Part shown: positions 12,730 to 18,567 of the stretch, piece after piece | How positions within the stretch are numbered: the first letter of the stretch is position 1 | Layout: each line of letters begins with the position of its first letter | Assembly: GCA_964647695.1 (NCBI GenBank) | Contig: CAZYIS010000010.1 | Location: forward strand, 1 to 18,567 | Length of the DNA stretch: 18,567 bases | Source: VGKP01 sp964647695 | GTDB taxonomy: Archaea; Nanobdellota; Nanobdellia; Pacearchaeales; GW2011-AR1 | Direction: 5' to 3' | Program-made: the position numbers and the translations under genes | The notes under the pieces: generated by a model | Databases searched by the model: none | What the model was told of the DNA's origin: nothing | What the model saw: the letters and a program-made list of their open reading frames with translations, nothing else

Positions 12730-13707
12730 ATGGCTGAAATTATACAATATAAGCTCGATCTGAAGGATAAAAAGATACTACATGAACTAGATTCTGACTC
12801 TAGACAACCTTCCTCAAGAATTGCCAAGAAAATAGGACTTTCAACCGAAGTGGTTAACTATAGAATAAAAAAGCTAGAACAAGAAAATATTATTACCCAA
12901 TATCAAGTAATTATTGACCTTTCAAAACTAAACATTATCCAATTCAAACTTCTTCTTTCTCTTCAACATATGAGTTCAGATAAATTAAATTCAATTATCA
13001 AAGAACTCAAATTAAATAATTCCGTTAAATGGGTTGCGTCATGCAATGGTAATTGGGAATTGCTAATTTCCTGTGAATCTTCAAAACTTGAAGAGATTGA
13101 ACCTCTAAAAAATAAAATTTTAAGTTTATTTGATAATACAATCAATAACAAAGCAATGTCAATAGCGGTAGGGGCCGAAGTATATGCTCGCGATTATCTT
13201 CTAGATACTAAATCTAAGCAAGATAGAACTCGTATTCTAGTCAGTGGAGAAAAAGATTCTAAATTAGATGATCTAGACATAAAAATACTAAAACAACTGG
13301 CTGAAAATGCAAGAAAACCAATAATAGATATTGCTGAAGACCTTAAAATAAGTGAACGTATAGTTAACTATCGAATAAAACAATTAATAATCAAAAAGAT
13401 AATAACAGGTTTCAGAATTGCTCTGAACTATGACAAATTAGGCATAAAATTCTTTAAAACATTTATTCATTTAGATAATCCTAAAGAATCTCGTGTGCAA
13501 TCTCTATTAGCCCATCTAAGATCTAACAAAAATATTATTCACAATGTTAATGTTCTAGGTAATTGGGATCTAGAACCTGAGTTTGAAGTATACTCCCAAG
13601 AGGAATTCAATTCTTTATTGAATAACTTAAAAGATAAATTCTCAGATATAATTAAAACTATAGATATTATAACAATTACAAAGGAGCATAAATTCATTTA
13701 TCTTTAA
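12730..13707 (+). CDS. Lrp/AsnC family transcription regulator with two tandem modules, 325 aa
   Basis: Two complete Lrp/AsnC units in one chain. HTH1 is about residues 10-60 (DLKDKKILHELDSDSRQPSS.. LSTEVVNYRIKKLEQENIITQY), followed by an effector-type domain to about 155. HTH2 is about 180-231 (LDDLDIKILKQLAENARKP.. ISERIVNYRIKQLIIKKIITGF), followed by a second effector domain to 320. Ordinary Lrp proteins are about 150 residues and dimerise; this one is a covalent pseudo-dimer. An in-frame extension upstream to 12340 is rejected: it overlaps the opposite-strand genes and the TATA box fits the ATG at 12730. The AlkD gene follows after 2 nt, so the two share a transcript. Effector and targets unknown. 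Confidence 0.9.
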   Translation: MAEIIQYKLDLKDKKILHELDSDSRQPSSRIAKKIGLSTEVVNYRIKKLEQENIITQYQVIIDLSKLNIIQFKLLLSLQHMSSDKLNSIIKELKLNNSVKWVASCNGNWELLISCESSKLEEIEPLKNKILSLFDNTINNKAMSIAVGAEVYARDYLLDTKSKQDRTRILVSGEKDSKLDDLDIKILKQLAENARKPIIDIAEDLKISERIVNYRIKQLIIKKIITGFRIALNYDKLGIKFFKTFIHLDNPKESRVQSLLAHLRSNKNIIHNVNVLGNWDLEPEFEVYSQEEFNSLLNNLKDKFSDIIKTIDIITITKEHKFIYL

Positions 13708-13709
13708 TC

Positions 13710-14411
13710 ATGTCTCTTCAACAACTCAAATTAGACCTATCAAAATTAGGTAGTAAAAGCAAAGCAAAACTTCTTTCAGGTTTCTTTAAAACTGGAAAAG
13801 GAGAATACGGCGAAGGAGATATATTCATCGGAGTTACAGTCCCCAATACTAGAAAAATAGCAATAAAATACAAAGATCTTTCGCTCAAAGATATTGAATA
13901 TCTTTTATCTTCAAAAATCCATGAAGAAAGACTCTGTGCTCTTCTTATTCTAGTTCATCTATATGAAAAACATTCGGAAAAAAGAGAAGAAATATTCAAT
14001 TTTTACTTAAAAAATACTAAATATGTCAATAACTGGGATCTGGTTGATTTATCATCACATCACATAATTGGAGATTATCTATTAAATAAAAACCGTTCAG
14101 AATTATATAGACTAGCAAATTCCAATAATCTTTGGGAAAAGAGAATTGCAGTTATTTCAACATTTAATTTCATTAGAAATAAGGATTTTTCTGATTCAAT
14201 AAAACTTTCAGAATTATTATTACAAGAAAAACACGATCTAATGCACAAAGCAGTTGGTTGGATGCTAAGGGAAATTGGAAAGCGAGACATTAATGTTCTC
14301 AAATCTTTTTTAGCAAAACATTACAAAATCATGCCTCGAACCATGCTTCGCTATTCCATCGAAAAATTCCCCGAATCTGAGAGAAAGAAGTATCTAAAAG
14401 GCGAGATTTAA
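13710..14411 (+). CDS. AlkD-like DNA alkylation repair glycosylase, 233 aa
   Basis: A HEAT-repeat DNA glycosylase of the AlkD family, which removes positively charged alkylated bases such as 7-methylguanine and 3-methyladenine without flipping the base. Family signatures are VNNWDLVDLSSHHIIG (residues 106-121), LMHKAVGWMLREIGKRD (177-193) and KIMPRTMLRYSIEKFPE near the end. W109, D113 and W184 correspond to W109, D113 and W187 that act in Bacillus cereus AlkD, and R145 to its R148, so activity is expected. Full length. It follows the Lrp-like regulator by 2 nt, suggesting co-expression. Confidence 0.93.
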   Translation: MSLQQLKLDLSKLGSKSKAKLLSGFFKTGKGEYGEGDIFIGVTVPNTRKIAIKYKDLSLKDIEYLLSSKIHEERLCALLILVHLYEKHSEKREEIFNFYLKNTKYVNNWDLVDLSSHHIIGDYLLNKNRSELYRLANSNNLWEKRIAVISTFNFIRNKDFSDSIKLSELLLQEKHDLMHKAVGWMLREIGKRDINVLKSFLAKHYKIMPRTMLRYSIEKFPESERKKYLKGEI

Positions 14412-14414
14412 ATA
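14407..14414 (+). promoter_or_regulatory. TATA box before the gene at 14436
   Basis: TTTAAATA lies 22-29 nt before the ATG and overlaps the AlkD stop codon. Confidence 0.6.
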
Positions 14415-14435
14415 TTTATCAATCTCATTAATTCC

Positions 14436-14822
14436 ATGAAAATAGAAGATATTATAGAAAAAAGTACTAAAACTCAAAAAATACATGAAAATATAATTTT
14501 TATAATCAAAAATAGAAAGCATAAGGATTTTATCTCTCCAAGTGAATCAAAACAGATAGATTATCTTATTTTATCTTTACTTGAAAATTGTGTTGAAGAA
14601 ATATTTAAATTACACAATGAAGAAAGAAAGACTTTGTTAAATGAGTTATATTTAATAAAATTCGCTTACATGTTAGAAACCCTAGATCACAGAGAAGAAT
14701 TATTCGGATTTTCAGAAGTAATAGAGGAGTTATTAGATTCATTAGCAGAAGTAAACACAAAACAAGAATTTCTTAATGAATTAGAAAAAGCCAATAAAGA
14801 GTTAAAAGAAATATATGTTTAA
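14436..14822 (+). CDS. Hypothetical helical protein, 128 aa
   Basis: Unknown family. Almost entirely helix-forming: rich in Glu, Lys, Leu and Ile with few Gly/Pro, ending in a strongly acidic/basic helix (residues 105-126). There is one Cys, no membrane segment and no signal peptide. The hydrophobic spacing in residues 39-60 and 70-105 suits a small helical bundle. It has its own TATA box and converges on the TFS-like gene with 15 nt between stops. Function unknown. Confidence 0.75.
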   Translation: MKIEDIIEKSTKTQKIHENIIFIIKNRKHKDFISPSESKQIDYLILSLLENCVEEIFKLHNEERKTLLNELYLIKFAYMLETLDHREELFGFSEVIEELLDSLAEVNTKQEFLNELEKANKELKEIYV

Positions 14823-14837
14823 TATAACTTCAATTAA

Positions 14838-15182
14838 TTATCCATTACTGCTTCCATCAGCCTGTCTTTCAACATAACTGCATTTCTTACATCTGTAGAA
14901 TATTAAATCCGATTCATCACTATAATGTGCTGCCACTAGAGCAGCTTCACATTTATTATGGCTGCATTTAGGACAAGTATGGTCTATTCCTTCATTAATC
15001 TCGTTATGCTCTTTTATTACTCCTTCTCCAACATACTCTTTCTCTTTTATTTTCTCTGAATAAACTGGAAAATCTTGAAATTCTTTTGAAAACCCACATT
15101 CACATTTAGCAATTATTTTATCATTTTCCTTTTCAAATTTCCATATCTTGCCACAAGCATCACAAAATAATCTATCTTTCAT
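14838..15182 (-). CDS. TFS/RPB9-like zinc-ribbon transcription factor, 114 aa
   Basis: Two zinc ribbons: N-terminal C7, C10, C27, C29 and C-terminal CPKC (C70, C73) with CKKC (C98, C101). The order and size match archaeal TFS, which binds RNA polymerase and stimulates cleavage of backtracked RNA, and RPB9/RpoM. The acidic pair needed for cleavage is present (D89, E90 in YSDES), but the surrounding tract differs from the TFIIS consensus QxRxADEP: the Gln and Arg are replaced (AAHYSDES). It may be a paralogue with altered activity. The ATG at 15182 is preferred over 15197 because the opposite-strand TATA (15204-15214) lies 22-32 nt upstream. Confidence 0.85.
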   Translation of the reverse strand: MKDRLFCDACGKIWKFEKENDKIIAKCECGFSKEFQDFPVYSEKIKEKEYVGEGVIKEHNEINEGIDHTCPKCSHNKCEAALVAAHYSDESDLIFYRCKKCSYVERQADGSSNG

Positions 15183-15203
15183 AACTAAAATTATCAAAAT
15201 TCG

Positions 15204-15214
15204 CTTTTAAATTT
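15204..15214 (-). promoter_or_regulatory. TATA box of the TFS-like gene
   Basis: On the minus strand this reads AAATTTAAAAG, 22-32 nt before the ATG at 15182. Confidence 0.5.
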
Positions 15215-15319
15215 CCATATATAACAATATAGATTTTCGAAATATTTATAAGCTTAAAAACTTTCGATATTTTACACAAACCTAGGAGAGATTCTAGAGT
15301 TTATTGTTTTCTACTTAAA

Positions 15320-15327
15320 TTTATATA
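15320..15327 (+). promoter_or_regulatory. TATA box of cbf5
   Basis: TTTATATA lies 22-29 nt before the ATG at 15349. Confidence 0.6.
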
Positions 15328-15348
15328 CATTACAAACAGTTTTTTATC

Positions 15349-16221
15349 ATGGAAAAGTTAGACTTGGAAAAAATCAAGAAAAGCAAATCAACGCAAGAAT
15401 TAATCAAATTTGGTGTAATTAACATCGATAAACCAAGTGGACCCACTTCATTCATGATTTCTCAATATGTTAAGGATGCTCTTAAGTTAAATAAAACATC
15501 TCATCTTGGAACTCTTGATCCGCAGGTTTCAGGAGTTCTGCCCATTGCATTGGGTCGAGCTTGTCGTTTAAACGATTATCTCATGCACAGAAATAAAACC
15601 TATGTTGGAATCATGCGCCTACATAAAGAAGTTCCTGAAAAAGAACTGAGAAAAGTCATTTCCGAATTTATAGGAATCATAACCCAATTACCTCCAGTAA
15701 AATCTAACGTTAAAAGAGCATTTAGACAAAGAGAAGTTGTTTCATTTGATATATTGGAGATAAATGGAACTGATGTATTATTCAAAACCGAAGTCGAAGC
15801 AGGAACTTATATAAGAAAACTATGTTCCGACATGGGTGAAAAGCTAGGTGGCGCCCACATGCTGGAACTACGCCGAACTGCTGCTGGATCATTTTTCGAA
15901 GAAAAGTCCATAACTCTCTATGATTTTGATAAAATACTGGAAGAATACAAAAAAGGAAATGACAAACTTCTAAGAGAGATAATTATTCCAGGAGAACTAG
16001 TGGCCAATCTTAATCCCATAGTTCACATAGATAAACAAGTGGTAAAAAAGGTTCTTACTGGAAGCCCCATCTTTCCAAAATTCCTTTCCGATACAAAAGA
16101 AATATCAAATTTAAACAAAGATGATAAAATATGTATATTTGCCGATAAAAATTTCATTGGCTGCTATAATTTCCTGGGAGAAAAGAATATTACTGCAGTT
16201 CCAGAGTTTGTTTTCAATTAA
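15349..16221 (+). CDS. cbf5: Cbf5/TruB-family tRNA/rRNA pseudouridine synthase, 290 aa
   Basis: The catalytic subunit of archaeal H/ACA RNPs, which converts guide-selected uridines to pseudouridine in rRNA. The catalytic motif is HLGTLDPQVSGVLP with the nucleophile D57. Further TruB/Cbf5 motifs are INIDKPSGPTS (25-34), KTYVGIMRLH, GTYIRKLCSDMG and HMLELRRTAAGSF. The C-terminal about 70 residues form a PUA domain (PIVHIDKQVVKKVLTGSPIFPK...). At 290 residues it is a little shorter than typical archaeal Cbf5 (about 330). No guide RNA or Nop10/Gar1/L7Ae gene is in the window. The TrmY gene, another rRNA/tRNA-modifying enzyme, follows downstream with its own TATA box. Confidence 0.94.
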   Translation: MEKLDLEKIKKSKSTQELIKFGVINIDKPSGPTSFMISQYVKDALKLNKTSHLGTLDPQVSGVLPIALGRACRLNDYLMHRNKTYVGIMRLHKEVPEKELRKVISEFIGIITQLPPVKSNVKRAFRQREVVSFDILEINGTDVLFKTEVEAGTYIRKLCSDMGEKLGGAHMLELRRTAAGSFFEEKSITLYDFDKILEEYKKGNDKLLREIIIPGELVANLNPIVHIDKQVVKKVLTGSPIFPKFLSDTKEISNLNKDDKICIFADKNFIGCYNFLGEKNITAVPEFVFN

Positions 16222-16233
16222 TTCTTAACAAGG

Positions 16234-16243
16234 CTTTTAAACC
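16234..16243 (+). promoter_or_regulatory. TATA box of trmY
   Basis: CTTTTAAACC lies 20-29 nt before the ATG at 16263. Confidence 0.55.
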
Positions 16244-16262
16244 TTCGATATTTCTAACTCCC

Positions 16263-16922
16263 ATGAGAGAATTCATATATTATTCGCGAACTGCTCCAAC
16301 CTCTGGAAACTATATCACTGATGATCTACAAAGATCTGGAAGAATAGATATCGCAGTACATAGCGTAATTTCGACCTTTTTTCTAAGTAATAAAATACGA
16401 TCCGATGCAAAATTACATCTATGCTTCGCTGGACCCCCAGATCCACAAAAACATCTAGAACTACAACCCGTAACCGAAGGTAAAACCGGAATAGATAAAA
16501 TATATCTGGCAAAAAAGGATGTTTCCGGAGTTCTAAAGAAAATGCTGTACAAATATAGGGAAGGAGAGAAGAATGAAGTTTTCCCAGGATTTTGGATTGA
16601 AAAGAAAGGATTCTTAGAAGTAGTAAAGGAACTAGAAAAAGCAGGAAGAAATCTATATATTCTAGATCCAAAAGGAGAAGACCTGCGAACTGTAAATATA
16701 AAAGAAAATCCCATATTTATTCTAGGCGATCATAAGGGTCTTCCGGCAAAAGAATTAAAGAGATTAAAATCCATTTGCACACCCATAACCATTGGCCCCA
16801 AGGTATATTTTGCTTCCCAAACCATAGCCATAGTAAATAATGAAATTGATAGAAGAGAAGATGATGGTCGATTATCCACAAATCAAGATTCTGATGTCGA
16901 ATTAGACATTGTCGAAGAGTGA
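16263..16922 (+). CDS. trmY: tRNA (pseudouridine54-N1)-methyltransferase TrmY, 219 aa
   Basis: A SPOUT-class methyltransferase (DUF358) that makes N1-methylpseudouridine at position 54 of the tRNA T-loop. Family features visible: the N-terminus REFIYYSRTAPTSGNYITDD, GRIDIAVHSVISTFFLS, LHLCFAGPPDPQKHLEL, the KKDVSGVLKKMLYKYREGEKNEVFPGFW block, and a SPOUT-type knot region with FILGDHKGLP. The C-terminal 20 residues are an acidic tail (DRREDDGRLSTNQDSDVELDIVEE region) that looks disordered. It lies 41 nt after cbf5. Pus10 normally supplies pseudouridine 54 and is not in the window. Confidence 0.95.
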   Translation: MREFIYYSRTAPTSGNYITDDLQRSGRIDIAVHSVISTFFLSNKIRSDAKLHLCFAGPPDPQKHLELQPVTEGKTGIDKIYLAKKDVSGVLKKMLYKYREGEKNEVFPGFWIEKKGFLEVVKELEKAGRNLYILDPKGEDLRTVNIKENPIFILGDHKGLPAKELKRLKSICTPITIGPKVYFASQTIAIVNNEIDRREDDGRLSTNQDSDVELDIVEE

Positions 16923-16949
16923 ATTTTAAATATTTTAGATTACAATAAT

Positions 16950-16958
16950 ATTTATAAG
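16950..16958 (+). promoter_or_regulatory. TATA box of the DUF362 gene
   Basis: ATTTATAAG lies 22-30 nt before the ATG at 16980. Confidence 0.6.
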
Positions 16959-16979
16959 TGCAGTTTATTGTTAAAAATC

Positions 16980-17768
16980 ATGGCAAAAGGAGTTTCGATA
17001 AAGTTTCAATCCTATGGTTCAACCGTAGGCAAGTTATTAGAAGTTATCAAGTTTGATCAAGAAATAAAAAAGCATAATAAGATTATTCTAAAACCTTCTC
17101 TTAGAAATTTAACTTCCATAAATACTCCAGTAGAATTTACCGAAGCCGTATTAAAATTCTGCCTATCCAATAAAAATCCCGATGCTTCAGTTTTCATTGC
17201 CGAAGGTTCCGATGGAGAAAGTACGGATGTAGTATTCCAACAAACAGGTTATAAAAATCTAGCTGAAAAATATGGTATTGGCTTAATCGATTTAAACAAT
17301 GCTGAAGCCGAAGAAGTATTCAAATCAGACTATCTAAAGTTCGATTCCATCATGTATCCTAAAGTATTATTGGAAAGTTTTGTAGTTTCTCTACCAAAAT
17401 TAGCTCTTGATGAAGAATTAGAAATGAATGGCTCTCTTGCTAATATGATTGGAGCATTCCCTGCTAAATATTACAAAGGATTATTCTCAAAAGATAAAAG
17501 TAAAATAAGAAGATGGCCTTTGAAATTCTCATTATATGATCTTTCAAAATGTAAAACTCCTGATCTTGCCATAATTGATGCATCTGAACAAGGTTATATT
17601 CTAGCTGGAGTCCCAATGGATATGGATCAACAGGCAGCAAAACTTCTGGGAAAAGAGTGGAAAACCGTATCTCATCTTAGGATGATCGCTGAAGGACTAG
17701 TTATTGACTCTAAGAAGGCAAAAGAAGCCGAATTAGCTAAAGAACCAACTGAAAACCCAGCTAATTGA
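16980..17768 (+). CDS. DUF362 family protein, 262 aa
   Basis: Matches the DUF362 domain by KHNKIILKPSLRNL, the NTPVEFTEAVLKFCL helix, ASVFIAEGSDGESTDVVFQQTGY, the strand IGLIDLNNAEAEEVF, and later PDLAIIDASEQGYILAG with GAFPAKYYKGLFSKDK. Many DUF362 proteins carry a ferredoxin-type cysteine cluster; this one has no Cys-rich motif, so it represents the domain alone. Biochemical function of the family is not settled. The C-terminus is charged (KKAKEAELAKEPTENPAN). A TTG at 16968 could extend it by four residues, but the TATA box supports the ATG at 16980. Soluble, cytoplasmic. Confidence 0.85.
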   Translation: MAKGVSIKFQSYGSTVGKLLEVIKFDQEIKKHNKIILKPSLRNLTSINTPVEFTEAVLKFCLSNKNPDASVFIAEGSDGESTDVVFQQTGYKNLAEKYGIGLIDLNNAEAEEVFKSDYLKFDSIMYPKVLLESFVVSLPKLALDEELEMNGSLANMIGAFPAKYYKGLFSKDKSKIRRWPLKFSLYDLSKCKTPDLAIIDASEQGYILAGVPMDMDQQAAKLLGKEWKTVSHLRMIAEGLVIDSKKAKEAELAKEPTENPAN

Positions 17769-17808
17769 TCATAGGAAACTATTTTAATCTCTTTTTACTA
17801 CCTTATTC

Positions 17809-18084
17809 ATGAAAAAGGCCATTCGTTTGTATCTAACCGGAACCGTACAATCCATATTCTTTAGATTATTTATAAAGCAAAATGTGGAAAAATTCAATGT
17901 TAAAGGCTTTTTTAGAAAGCTGGATGATGGAAGAGCTGAAGTTTTTCTTGAAGGTGAAGGCGCCGATATCGAATCAGCCATAGAAGTTTGCAAAAAAGGT
18001 CCAAAATATGCTCAGATTAGAAATGTAGAAATGAAAACTGAACACGTTCAAGGCTATAAGGACTTTAGAATAATTAATTTCTAA
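17809..18084 (+). CDS. Acylphosphatase-fold protein, probably non-catalytic, 91 aa
   Basis: A small alpha/beta protein of acylphosphatase size. The family pattern is kept: LTGTVQSIFFRLF (usually GxVQGVGFR), KGFFRKLDDGRAEVFLEG (usually GxVRNxxDGxVE) and KKGPKYAQIRNVE. The phosphate-binding Arg (R19) is present, but the catalytic Asn of VRN is Lys here (K37) and the Gly residues of the GVGF loop are Ser/Ile/Phe (15-17). Hydrolysis of acyl phosphates is therefore doubtful; it may bind a ligand or partner instead. A TATA-like ATTTTAAT (17781-17788) lies 21-28 nt before the ATG. The stop overlaps that of the convergent PRC-barrel gene by 4 nt. Confidence 0.88.
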   Translation: MKKAIRLYLTGTVQSIFFRLFIKQNVEKFNVKGFFRKLDDGRAEVFLEGEGADIESAIEVCKKGPKYAQIRNVEMKTEHVQGYKDFRIINF

Positions 18085-18455
18085 ATATCTTCTGGAATAA
18101 CATTTTCTAAGTATTCAGCAAATTCTTCTTTTATGATCATAACTTCACCTATGGATTTAATATGTTCATGTTTTATTAATATTTTTTTATTTTTTATTTT
18201 TTTAACTATTTTTTTAACTATTTTTTTATTAGGTTCAATTAACCAACCATATATTTTATAATCTTTAACATAAACTTCTTTGACTTTACCTAATAAATTA
18301 CCATTTTCCGAATAAATATCTTTTCCAATTATATTTCCTAATACGGAGGTATCTTTTGATCTTCTATTAATTGAAATTCTAATTAAAAATCTAACCAACA
18401 CTACTAATATAACTAAAACAATCAAAATTAATAAGCTATAAAGAACATAGGTCAT
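18081..18455 (-). CDS. Membrane-anchored PRC-barrel domain protein, 124 aa
   Basis: An N-terminal membrane helix (residues about 4-26, VLYSLLILIVLVILVVLVRF) followed by a basic stop-transfer segment (RISINRRSK). The rest is a PRC-barrel-like beta domain: LGNIIGKDIYSENGNLLGKVKEVYVKDYKIYGWLIEPNK, then a Lys-rich strand and IGEVMIIKEEFAEYL. PRC-barrels serve in RNA processing (RimM), photosynthesis and, in archaea, division-ring proteins (CdpB); membrane-tethered versions have no settled role. A Lys/Ile repeat (IVKKIVKKIKNKK) is encoded by a 12-nt DNA repeat (about 18190-18230). TATA-like sequence at 18483-18490. Converges on the acylphosphatase-fold gene. Confidence 0.8.
   Translation of the reverse strand: MTYVLYSLLILIVLVILVVLVRFLIRISINRRSKDTSVLGNIIGKDIYSENGNLLGKVKEVYVKDYKIYGWLIEPNKKIVKKIVKKIKNKKILIKHEHIKSIGEVMIIKEEFAEYLENVIPEDI
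18190..18230 (-). repeat. Short tandem repeat inside the PRC-barrel gene
   Basis: The unit TTTTTTTAACTA (12 nt, plus strand) recurs, with A/T homopolymer runs of 7-8. It encodes IVKK repeats. Such runs are prone to slippage and could vary the protein length between strains. Confidence 0.55.
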
Positions 18456-18512
18456 ATTCTTAGCGGAGTTACCTATTACTGAATTAAATACTCCTTTAAT
18501 TCCATTTATGAT

Positions 18513-18567
18513 CTATTCAAAGTGAATATTGCTTTTTTCAATATTATTTTCATTATTTCCACTTCCC
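18513..18567 (-). CDS. Possible 3' end of a minus-strand gene (partial)
   Basis: On the minus strand a frame is open from the window edge to a TAG at 18513-18515, with a polar Asn/Glu-rich end (GSGNNENNIEKSNIHFE). Another frame is also open over nearly the same stretch (to a TAA), so the choice is not firm. Too little is present to say more. Confidence 0.25.
   Translation of the reverse strand, partial: GSGNNENNIEKSNIHFE

Noticed and set aside
16310..16714. Two minus-strand frames of 134 and 118 codons
   Set aside because: They mirror the well-supported trmY gene and have Ser/Phe/Leu-rich antisense composition.
1..18567. CRISPR arrays, insertion sequences, toxin-antitoxin or phage modules
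   Set aside because: No regularly spaced direct repeats, transposase motifs or terminal inverted repeats were seen; repeats present are rRNA processing arms and short AT repeats.

Overview
This AT-rich window comes from an archaeon, most likely a DPANN lineage (Woesearchaeota/Pacearchaeota-like). The taxonomy is an inference from several signs together: archaeal 16S/23S rRNA with tRNA-Ala(TGC) in the spacer, a short 23S interrupted by group I introns, archaeal-only ribosomal proteins (S19e, L31e, L39e), Cbf5, TrmY, a TFS-like factor, an archaeal-type RNase P RNA, a pilin-like N-terminus of the kind common in DPANN genomes, and compact genes with a TATA-like box about 20-33 nt before the start codon and almost no Shine-Dalgarno sites.

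Layout. (1) 1-5097: rRNA operon. It holds the 3' half of 16S (1-744), a spacer with hairpins, tRNA-Ala, a predicted multibranched RNA element, a long pre-23S leader, and 23S (about 1576-5043). A perfect 20-bp inverted repeat (1353-1372 / 5078-5097) encloses the 23S. The 23S carries two ORF-less group I introns, one after the position equivalent to E. coli 1931 and one after 2593 in the peptidyl-transferase loop. No 5S follows. (2) 5178-7905: a run of small, mostly unknown genes with their own TATA boxes, including an M23 metallopeptidase homologue without a signal peptide, ending in a P-loop shikimate-kinase-like protein. (3) 7941-8777: RNase P RNA, a small unknown gene and tRNA-Phe(GAA). (4) 8830-9659: a small membrane protein overlapping a pilin-like protein. 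(5) 9708-12032: a stand-alone NFACT-R domain protein overlapping a CRM/YhbY protein, then the ribosomal operon S19e - unknown 66-aa protein - L39e - L31e (with a long charged tail). (6) 12059-15182: a minus-strand pair (Cys-rich protein and one-TM protein), then a tandem-duplicated Lrp/AsnC regulator followed by an AlkD-type DNA glycosylase, an unknown helical protein and a convergent TFS-like Zn-ribbon protein. (7) 15349-18567: Cbf5, TrmY, a DUF362 protein, an acylphosphatase-fold protein without its catalytic Asn, and a convergent membrane-anchored PRC-barrel protein.

The dominant theme is RNA and ribosome biology: rRNA, self-splicing introns, RNase P, tRNA and rRNA modification enzymes, two adjacent RNA-binding proteins and ribosomal proteins. 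The points that most deserve follow-up are the two 23S introns (the second lacks the expected terminal G), the overlapping NFACT-R + CRM pair next to the ribosomal operon, the unknown protein sitting where PDCD5 usually lies, and 16S sequence changes that would defeat common universal primers.
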